A DNA stretch of 9,806 nucleotides from assembly GCA_035762345.1 (NCBI GenBank), contig DASTPE010000102.1:1-9806 (forward strand). Direction: 5' to 3'. Each line of letters starts with the position of its first letter. The first letter of the stretch is position 1. The notes below the pieces were generated by a model that saw nothing but the letters and a program-made list of their open reading frames with translations, was not told the DNA's origin and did no database searches. The translations under genes and the position numbers were made by a program. Below, piece after piece: positions 1 to 5,514 of this stretch. This DNA is from SCGC-AG-212-J23 sp035762345 (GTDB lineage Bacteria > Pseudomonadota > Gammaproteobacteria > Burkholderiales > SG8-39).

Positions 1-1
1 G

Positions 2-736
2 GTCGCCAAGGCGCCGCCCGACGGCTACACGCTGCTGGTCGGCAACCATGCCGGGCTCGCAATGCTGCCGCATCTGAGCAAGATCCCCTACGACCCGTTC
101 AAGAGCTTCGCCCCGGTCATCCTGCTGGTCACGGTGCCCAACATCCTGGTGGTGCATCCGTCGGTGCCGGCCAAATCCCTCAGTGAACTCATCGCCTATG
201 CCAAAGCCAACCCAGGCAAATTGACCTACGCCTCGCAGGGCGTCGGCGCCTCCGGCCATATCGCCGGCGAGTTGTTCAAGCTGCATGCCGGCGTCGACAT
301 CGTGCACGTGCCCTATAAGGGCGCGGCGCCGGCGGTTGCCGACATCGCAGCGGGCCAGATCCCGATGGGCTACAACAGCCTGCCGGCCGCGCTGCCGCTA
401 ATCCAGGACGGTAAGATCCGGCCCCTTGGCGTCACCTCGAAGGAGCGCATGCCGCAGATCCCGAAAGTGCCTTCGATCTCCGAGCACCTGCCGGGATACG
501 AGCTCGTCAATTATTTCGGCGTGTTCGGCCCCGCAGGCATGCCGCAACCCATCATCGAGAAGCTGAACCGCGCCGTCGAGGCCGCGCTCAAGGAGCCTGC
601 CCTGAAGAGCCGGTTCGAAACGCTCGGCCTGCTGCCCCAATCGCAGACTCCTGAGCAGGCCAAGGCGTACGTGGCGGCCGAGGCGGCGAAGTTCGCCAAG
701 ATCATCGTCGACGCCAAAGTTTCGCCCGAGGGCTGA
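2..736 (+). CDS. Bug/TctC-family tripartite tricarboxylate transporter receptor, 5' partial
   Basis: This is the C-terminal 244 residues of a periplasmic solute-binding protein. Family members are usually about 320 residues, so the signal peptide and roughly the first 80 residues lie before the window. The reading frame is open from base 2 and begins VAKAPPDGYTLLVG, the conserved PDGYTLL segment that closes the first beta-alpha unit of Bug proteins. Further landmarks are PYDPFKSFAPV near fragment residues 30-40, HVPYKG at about 102-107, a GQIPMGYNSLPAALP stretch after it, and the GVTSKERMPQIPKVP segment near 143. Known Bug proteins bind carboxylates or related small molecules and usually work with a TctAB-type membrane pair or as orphan receptors; no membrane gene is visible here. 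The ligand cannot be read from sequence. The next gene starts five bases after the stop, so the two are probably co-transcribed and this receptor may supply that dehydrogenase. Family call is secure; ligand unknown. Confidence 0.93.
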   Translation, partial: VAKAPPDGYTLLVGNHAGLAMLPHLSKIPYDPFKSFAPVILLVTVPNILVVHPSVPAKSLSELIAYAKANPGKLTYASQGVGASGHIAGELFKLHAGVDIVHVPYKGAAPAVADIAAGQIPMGYNSLPAALPLIQDGKIRPLGVTSKERMPQIPKVPSISEHLPGYELVNYFGVFGPAGMPQPIIEKLNRAVEAALKEPALKSRFETLGLLPQSQTPEQAKAYVAAEAAKFAKIIVDAKVSPEG

Positions 737-741
737 TCGGG

Positions 742-1563
742 ATGCGCCCGAAACGCCTGTTGCTGACGGGCGCAGCGGGCGAGATTGCCCGAGTGCTGCG
801 CCCGGCGCTACGCGGCGTAGCGGAGGCGCTGCGCTGGCATGATTTGCGTCCGATTGCCGACGCGGCGCCAGGCGAGGAGGTGATGACCGGCGATCTCACC
901 GTGCCCGGCGTGGCGGAAAAGGCTGCGCAAGGGGTGGACTGCGTGGTCCACCTCGCAGGCATCCCCCGTGAGACCGGTGGCACGCCGGAGGAGATCCTCG
1001 CCGCCAACGTCGTCGGCACCTTCCGCATGTTCGAAGCCGCTCGCCGGGCGGGCGTGCGGCGCTTCATCTTCGCGTCGTCGAACCACGTGATCGGGTTCTA
1101 CCGCGCGGATCGGCCGGTGGGCACCATGGAGCCGCCACGCCCCGACGGGCACTACGGGGCAAGCAAGGTGTTTGGCGAGGCGATGGGCCGCCTCTATGCC
1201 GACAAGCATGGCATGGAGGTCGCGGCACTGCGCATCGGCGCCTTTCGGGCGCGGCCCGGAAACTCCAGGGAGCTCGGCGCGTGGATCAGTCATCGCGACA
1301 TGGCGCAGCTTGCGCGGTGCTGCGTGGAGGCGCCGCCATTCCATTTCCTCATTCTCTACGGTATCTCGGCGAACAAGCGGGCACTGTGGGGCGGCGACGC
1401 CGCTGCTCGTGCCCACATCGGCTACAAGCCACAGGACGACGCAGAGGCCTTCGCGGCCGAGCTGGAACGCAAGCCTACCCCCGGCGGCGAGATCGCCGGA
1501 CTATTCCACGGCGGTAGCGTGAGCGCGCTGGGATTTACAGGTGATCCGACGCGCATCGATTAG
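742..1563 (+). CDS. Uronate dehydrogenase-like NAD-dependent oxidoreductase (extended SDR)
   Basis: A 273-residue extended short-chain dehydrogenase. The dinucleotide-binding loop is GAAGEIA at residues 10-16, HLAGIP follows at 70-75, the catalytic serine/asparagine segment is SSNH at 112-115, and the catalytic pair is Tyr138 and Lys142 in YGASK. The order SSNH, RPDGHYGASK, RIGAF, WISH and YGISAN closely follows bacterial uronate dehydrogenase (Udh), which oxidises galacturonate or glucuronate to the aldarolactone with NAD+ in the cytosol; length also fits (Udh about 265). By an alignment made from memory, the carboxylate-binding arginine is kept (Arg176), but two pocket serines are changed: the GGIS serine is Pro75 and the RIGS serine is Ala167. 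The substrate may therefore not be a uronate. A GAGGG ribosome site at 728-732 lies nine bases before the ATG, supporting this start. It follows the Bug receptor by five bases, which suggests a small uptake-plus-oxidation unit. SDR class is certain; the Udh-like subgroup is likely. Confidence 0.88.
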   Translation: MRPKRLLLTGAAGEIARVLRPALRGVAEALRWHDLRPIADAAPGEEVMTGDLTVPGVAEKAAQGVDCVVHLAGIPRETGGTPEEILAANVVGTFRMFEAARRAGVRRFIFASSNHVIGFYRADRPVGTMEPPRPDGHYGASKVFGEAMGRLYADKHGMEVAALRIGAFRARPGNSRELGAWISHRDMAQLARCCVEAPPFHFLILYGISANKRALWGGDAAARAHIGYKPQDDAEAFAAELERKPTPGGEIAGLFHGGSVSALGFTGDPTRID

Positions 1564-1601
1564 CGCCCGGCCGGTAGACTGTTTTGAGAGTGCAATTAGG
1601 C

Positions 1602-1608
1602 GGAGAGG
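1602..1608 (+). promoter_or_regulatory. Ribosome binding site deciding the patatin start
   Basis: GGAGAGG precedes two adjacent in-frame ATG codons at 1610 and 1613. The GGAG core leaves four bases to 1610 and seven to 1613, so 1613 is the better-spaced start. The open frame reaches back to 1541 inside the dehydrogenase gene, but nothing upstream looks like a start with a signal peptide. Confidence 0.6.
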
Positions 1609-1612
1609 CATG

Positions 1613-2818
1613 ATGAGGCACGTCAACCCTTGGCTGCGCTTGCTTGCCGCCATGGCCATAGTGAGCGCGCTCGCTGCGGGCTGCGCAGGGCCGCCGCCGC
1701 GCCCGGATAAGCCGCTGTCGGAGCTGGTAGCCGCGCGCCAGGCGATAGACGTTGCGCGCGAGAAAGCCACAGACGAGCTCATGGCAAAGTTCGTGAACCG
1801 CGCACGGGCCAAGGCTTTTGCCGCCGCAAGAGACCCCCAAAAAGCGCCGCCGACGATGGACCTGCTCATAATTTCCGGCGGCGGTGATTGGGGCGCGTTC
1901 GGCGCCGGCGTGCTCAAGGGATGGGGCCGCGTGACCGGAGAGCTCGCGCGGCCCCAGTTCGACGTCGTCACCGGGGTGAGCACCGGGGCGATGATCGCGC
2001 CGTTCGCCTTCCTCGGCGACGACGAGTCAATCGAGCGCATTGTCCGCTTGTACCGCAACCCCCAATCCGACTGGGTCAGCTCGCGCGGCATGCTGTTCTT
2101 CCTGCCGAACAACCCATCCTTCTACGCGTTGCCCGGCCTAGAGCGCGAGATGCGCACCGCCCTCGATAGCCGGATGCTGGAGCGCATTGCCGCGGAGAAC
2201 GAGACCGGCCGAGCCCTGCTGGTCAACACGACCAACGTCGATATGGGCGACATGCAGGCGTGGAACATCGTTGCCGAGGCGAGAACTGCCCTCGCGACTC
2301 GCAACGAGGAGCACGTGTACAAGATCCTGCTGGCGAGCGCGGGCATTCCTGCGGTCTTTCCCGCGCGCGGTATCGCGGACTACCTCTATGTGGACGGCGC
2401 GATCACCGGAAACATCCTCTATGGCGGGCGCGTCCGGGACGAGGACAGCTTTCTCGAACAGTGGCGGGCGGCGTATCCCAAGTCACCGATGCCGCGGGTG
2501 CGCTACTGGGTAATCTTCAACAACCAGTTCCGCTTCCCGCCGCAGATAACGCAGGACCGCTGGCCCGAACTCATGAGCCGCGCGACGATCATGGCCACAC
2601 AAACGTCGACGATCAACTCCATGCGGCACCTTTACGCCAAGGCGGAGATCGCGCGGCTCAGGTACGGTGCGGACGTGGAGGTACGCGTCCTGGCGGTTCC
2701 CGAAACCTGGGTACCGCCCAAGCCCGGGACGTTCCAGCGGGAGGTGATGAACGAGCTGGCCGACCTGGGCGAGAAGATGGGCGCCGACCCGGCTAGCTGG
2801 CGCACCGAGGCCCCCTAG
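1613..2818 (+). CDS. Patatin-like phospholipase lipoprotein
   Basis: A 401-residue protein from the ATG at 1613 (403 from 1610). The N-terminus has a basic start, a hydrophobic stretch at about 8-22 and a lipobox LAAGC with Cys24 as the lipidated residue. Ala follows the cysteine rather than Asp, which fits outer-membrane rather than inner-membrane retention. A proline-rich then alpha-helical linker (about 27-78) leads to the patatin core. The core has the oxyanion loop GGGDWG at 89-94, the nucleophile elbow GVSTG at 121-125 with Ser123, and the dyad aspartate Asp261 in DGA. All three patatin landmarks are present, so it is probably an active lipid acyl hydrolase acting in the periplasm or on the inner leaflet of the outer membrane. 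It starts 49 bases after the dehydrogenase with no clear promoter of its own, and is followed by a second lipoprotein hydrolase. Natural lipid substrate unknown. Confidence 0.92.
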   Translation: MRHVNPWLRLLAAMAIVSALAAGCAGPPPRPDKPLSELVAARQAIDVAREKATDELMAKFVNRARAKAFAAARDPQKAPPTMDLLIISGGGDWGAFGAGVLKGWGRVTGELARPQFDVVTGVSTGAMIAPFAFLGDDESIERIVRLYRNPQSDWVSSRGMLFFLPNNPSFYALPGLEREMRTALDSRMLERIAAENETGRALLVNTTNVDMGDMQAWNIVAEARTALATRNEEHVYKILLASAGIPAVFPARGIADYLYVDGAITGNILYGGRVRDEDSFLEQWRAAYPKSPMPRVRYWVIFNNQFRFPPQITQDRWPELMSRATIMATQTSTINSMRHLYAKAEIARLRYGADVEVRVLAVPETWVPPKPGTFQREVMNELADLGEKMGADPASWRTEAP

Positions 2819-2821
2819 ACT

Positions 2822-2849
2822 TGTAAGCCACCCGTAACCCCCCGGTAAG
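2822..2849 (+). promoter_or_regulatory. Three GTAA-type direct repeats at 11-base period, candidate response-regulator site
   Basis: GTAAG (2823-2827), GTAAC (2834-2838) and GTAAG (2845-2849) start exactly 11 bases apart. The 11-base units read GTAAGCCACCC, GTAACCCCCCG and GTAAGCCGTCC; the first and third agree at 9 of 11 positions, the first and second at 8. As hexamers they are TGTAAG, CGTAAC and GGTAAG separated by five bases each. Tandem sites at one helical turn are the usual target of OmpR/PhoB-family regulators. The GTAA core recalls the CpxR box (GTAAA, spacer, GTAAA), and the 6-5-6 layout recalls PmrA and PhoP boxes. The site lies between two envelope-lipoprotein genes and 36-63 bases before the downstream start codon, suitable for an activator. 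No convincing -35/-10 pair was found beside it. The repeat is seen directly; the regulator is inferred. Confidence 0.42.
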
Positions 2850-2884
2850 CCGTCCGCTAGGGGATTGGGCCCATCCTCGGAGCC

Positions 2885-3661
2885 ATGAAACGCGTGATCG
2901 CGCTCGCGATGCTGATGGCCTTGCTGCAGGGGTGTGCGACCCGCTTCGACTTGCAGGGAGCGGCCGCCGGCTCGGCCGGTCCGGGACTACGCTTCCAGAC
3001 CAGCTCCGTGGCGCCGCAAGGCGATGAGGCGGCCCTGAGGCAAGAGATCTTGGAGCCGGGTGACATCATCCTCACTTCGGCCCCCACGCTGCGCTCGGTC
3101 GGCATTCGCCTGTTCACGCTGTCGTCGGTGAGCCATGCGGTCCTTTACGTCGGCGACGGCCGGATCGTGGAGGCGCTCGGCTCCGGCGTACATGAGCGGC
3201 CGCTCGATGAGCTTCTCCTCGAGGAGAACGTCGCGCTCGTGCTGCGCTATCCGGGGCTCACTCGCGACCAGCAGCTGGAGATTATGGATTACGCCCTGCA
3301 GAAGACCGGCGCGGGGTTCAGCTTCGTTGGCGCGACGCTGCATGTGCCGTTCTCCGTAACGCGCCGCGTTTGCGAGCTGCCGCTCGTGCCCGAGGCCATC
3401 CGTGACGCGTGCCTGAGGGCCCTCGGCGTGCTGAACTACATCGCAGCCACCGAAAGCCAGCTTTTCTGCTCGCAGCTCGTGATGCAGGCCTACCAGCACG
3501 CCGGCGTGCAGGTCACGAACGCCGACGCGCGGCTAATCAGTCCGGCGGACATCCTCCATATGCGCGAAGGCGACGTGCCTTCGGTCAGAGTGTACAAGCA
3601 GCTGCGCTACGTCGGCTATCTCAGGTACGAGCCCACGACGCTCGCGGTGCTCGCCGAGTGA
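2885..3661 (+). CDS. YiiX-type permuted NlpC/P60 hydrolase lipoprotein
   Basis: A 258-residue protein with a short lipoprotein signal: Lys2-Arg3, a hydrophobic run at 4-14, and LLQGC with Cys17 as the likely lipidated residue. The domain at about 56-210 has the permuted papain-like order seen in YiiX/YebB proteins: EPGDIIL at 57-63, SHAVLYVGDG with His84 at 83-92, IVEALGSGV with Glu96, and FCSQLV with Cys195 near the end. The nucleophile cysteine therefore follows the histidine, unlike classical NlpC/P60 enzymes. Relatives include LRAT-like acyl-handling enzymes as well as amidases, so the target could be a lipid, a lipoprotein or peptidoglycan. The ATG at 2885 is kept because the signal peptide needs the Met-Lys-Arg start, although the GGAG at 2879-2882 is only two bases away. 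It follows the patatin lipoprotein by 66 bases, which include an 11-base-phased repeat. Fold and catalytic residues are convincing; the reaction is not known. Confidence 0.86.
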   Translation: MKRVIALAMLMALLQGCATRFDLQGAAAGSAGPGLRFQTSSVAPQGDEAALRQEILEPGDIILTSAPTLRSVGIRLFTLSSVSHAVLYVGDGRIVEALGSGVHERPLDELLLEENVALVLRYPGLTRDQQLEIMDYALQKTGAGFSFVGATLHVPFSVTRRVCELPLVPEAIRDACLRALGVLNYIAATESQLFCSQLVMQAYQHAGVQVTNADARLISPADILHMREGDVPSVRVYKQLRYVGYLRYEPTTLAVLAE

Positions 3662-3692
3662 GGCCGGGTTAGTTGAACTTCACAATCCGGCC
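3662..3692. terminator. Possible bidirectional hairpin between convergent units
   Basis: GGCCGGGTT (3662-3670) can pair with AATCCGGCC (3684-3692), forming nine pairs with one G-T (G-U in RNA) and a 13-base loop. It begins at the base after the plus-strand stop (3659-3661), and its loop contains the minus-strand stop at 3680-3682. Position suits a shared terminator, but neither side has a T-rich tail, so a classical intrinsic terminator is not shown. Confidence 0.33.
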
Positions 3693-4158
3693 GCCTTGAC
3701 GATCGCCTTGTTGGTCTCGATTTCCTTCGCGATAAGCGCGTCGAATTGCGCCGGCGCGAGCGGCATCGGCTCGAGGCCCTGGCGCTTCAGTTTCTCCACC
3801 ACGCCGGGCTGACCGAGCACTTTCATCGTTTCGTCGTGCAGCCGCTTGACAATCTCGGCAGGGGTGGCGGCGACCAGCATGCCGTTCCAAAAGGTGTAGT
3901 CGCTGTTCGGGAAGCCCGCTTCTTCGTTGGTCGGCACCTCCGGCAGAATGCTGGAGCGTTTGGCGGTGCTCACGGCGAGCGGGAATCAGCCGCCCGGAAC
4001 GGATAAACGGCAGGCCGGACGTCACGCCGATGCTCATGAAATCGACCTCTTCGGCAGCTACCTGGGTGAGAGCCTCTGGCCCGGCTTTGAAGGGCACGTG
4101 CGTCGCGCTGAACCCGGCCGCCAGGCGCAGCGGCATAGTGAAAAAGCCGAGGCGCACG
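3680..4158 (-). pseudogene. Bug/TctC-family receptor remnant, 5'-truncated and frameshifted
   Basis: Two minus-strand frames together give the C-terminal half of a Bug receptor. The upstream frame reads LGFFTMPLRLAAGF, then THVPFKAGPEALTQ, VDFMSIGVTSGLPFIRSG and RLIP. The match then moves to another frame as LAVSTAKRSSILPEVPT, NSDYTFWNGMLVA, PAEIVKRLHDETMK and finally IVKAAGL before the stop at 3680-3682. The switch lies at about 3976-3984, where one extra base within GAGCGGGAA (plus strand) explains the break. Only about 157 residues of a normal 320 remain, and the signal peptide and first domain are missing: similarity begins at the last base of the preceding MmgE/PrpD gene. A GTG at 4157-4155 could restart translation next to that stop, but the product would be a broken half-domain. 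Intact relatives are often neighbours of prpD-like genes, so this was probably the original receptor of the pathway. A sequencing error could explain the frameshift but not the truncation. Confidence 0.82.
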
Positions 4159-5514
4159 CTAGGCCCGCGCTGCCGACAGATCGACGGGGCCACCCGCGGC
4201 GATTGTATCGATCGCGCCGGCTACTCGCGCCGCGCGCTCCTCGGTCCAGCCACCGAAGCGGCAGTTATCGCGGTACTTGCGCTCGAGCTCTGCGTCCAAG
4301 ATCGGTGCGTGCGCGCCGCCGCGGAAATGCGGCCGGCGAATCTCGTGCACCGAGCCGTCCTTGAGCGTCACGCGCACGTGCCCGGTGTATTCGAGCGGGT
4401 AGGGATTGTTGGGGTCGATCACGTAGGAGATCTTGTCGGCGAAAGCCTGCAGCGCCGGGTCGGCCGCGCGCTCGTCGGTGAACTGCTCGAACCCGACCGC
4501 GCCGTCGAGGAAGCCGACCGCGATGCAGTAGGGTGAGGAGAACTTCGCGACGTAGCCGTTCGGCACGCGGCGCTTCGCCTGGATCGGCTCCCACAGCCGG
4601 TGCACGGTTCCTTCGCCGACTTCGCACACGACGCTGACCACATCGTCCGGGCGCACGCCCGAGGCGCGCAGCTCCATCATGCAGTCGATGTAGGGATGGG
4701 TCATCGTGCCGCAGGCGTAGGGCTTGAAGGCGATGCCGTCGATGACATAACGCTTGCCAAGATCGCCGAGCAGGACCTGGAAGTCCGGCGCCTTGGACGG
4801 CGCGAAGGCCTTGTAGAACCCGTGCGTACCTTCGAGCACCGAGAGCGGCCCGGTGAAGCCCGCTTCGGCGAGGAGCCCGGCGCGGATCCCCGCGTGCGCC
4901 GCCCAGCCCGGGTGGAAGCGCTTGGTCCACGCTCCGTCGGCAAGGTATTCGATGATGCCCGAGGCGAAGCTGCCGGCAATGCCAAGCGCGTGCGCGATGG
5001 CGCGCGGCGCAAGGCCGAGCATGGCCGCGCTGCCGGCCGCGGCGCCGAGCGCGCACAACACGCCCGAAGGATGGAATCCGGCCCGGTGGATCGCCTGCGG
5101 CGCAACCATGCTCGCGCGGCAGGCGAACTCCGTTCCGACCACGATGCCTTTGGTTACCACAGTGCCGTCGAGGCTGCGGTGCTCCGCCAGCGCGAGCGCA
5201 GCCGGAACGATCGCGGCGCCGGCGTGGATGGGGCCGCCCTCGAAGGTGTCGTCGAAGTCCTCGCCGTGCGCCGCCGACCCGTTGACAAGCGCAGCATCGT
5301 AAGGACTGAGCACGCGGGCATGGCCGATCGCAGTCGCATTCCCTTCGGATACCGCGCTTGCCAGCAGCGCCCTGATGTAGTCGCCCTTGCGCGCCGCGAC
5401 GCACAAGCCGGCGACGTCGAGGATCAACCGCCGCGCCGCGCTCTGCGTGGCCTTCGGCAACGAGCGCGGCTGCAGGGCTGCGGCCCATTCGCCGACCTGC
5501 ACGGCAACAGTCAT
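4159..5514 (-). CDS. MmgE/PrpD family protein
   Basis: A full-length cytosolic protein of 451 residues, within the usual range for the family that includes 2-methylcitrate dehydratase, cis-aconitate decarboxylase and iminodisuccinate epimerase. Family landmarks in order are NGSAAHGEDFDDT at 78-90, HAG with His97, GFHPSG with His148, GAWTKRFHPGWAAHAG at 194-209 with Lys198, GPLSVLEG at 222-229, and KPYACGTMTHPYID at 264-277 with His273. These match the positions assigned as active-site residues in cis-aconitate decarboxylase (aligned from memory), so it is likely an active enzyme on a small di- or tricarboxylate-like substrate. Which reaction it performs cannot be decided from sequence. Its ATG overlaps the stop of the ThDP enzyme by four bases (ATGA), so translation is probably coupled. 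It is the last intact gene of the minus-strand operon and abuts the Bug remnant. A methylcitrate-cycle role is unlikely, since no prpB or prpC is nearby. Confidence 0.92.
   Translation of the reverse strand: MTVAVQVGEWAAALQPRSLPKATQSAARRLILDVAGLCVAARKGDYIRALLASAVSEGNATAIGHARVLSPYDAALVNGSAAHGEDFDDTFEGGPIHAGAAIVPAALALAEHRSLDGTVVTKGIVVGTEFACRASMVAPQAIHRAGFHPSGVLCALGAAAGSAAMLGLAPRAIAHALGIAGSFASGIIEYLADGAWTKRFHPGWAAHAGIRAGLLAEAGFTGPLSVLEGTHGFYKAFAPSKAPDFQVLLGDLGKRYVIDGIAFKPYACGTMTHPYIDCMMELRASGVRPDDVVSVVCEVGEGTVHRLWEPIQAKRRVPNGYVAKFSSPYCIAVGFLDGAVGFEQFTDERAADPALQAFADKISYVIDPNNPYPLEYTGHVRVTLKDGSVHEIRRPHFRGGAHAPILDAELERKYRDNCRFGGWTEERAARVAGAIDTIAAGGPVDLSAARA

Noticed and set aside
1534..1561. A possible sigma-70 promoter (TTTACA, 16 bases, TCGATT) before the patatin gene.
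   Set aside because: The -10 match is only 3 of 6 and the -35 lies in the end of the dehydrogenase coding region; too weak to call.
1541..1612. A longer N-terminus for the patatin lipoprotein.
   Set aside because: It would overlap the dehydrogenase gene, place charged residues ahead of the lipoprotein signal, and ignore the ribosome site at 1602-1608.
2..4158. The two Bug-receptor sequences as a recombining repeat bounding the lipoprotein genes.
   Set aside because: They are on opposite strands and resemble each other only at protein-family level; I saw no long identical DNA stretch, and no insertion-sequence ends or target duplications.
4159..5514. Assignment of the MmgE/PrpD protein as PrpD of the methylcitrate cycle.
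   Set aside because: There is no prpB, prpC or acnD nearby, and the gene is coupled to an importer and a ThDP enzyme, so only the family name is supported.
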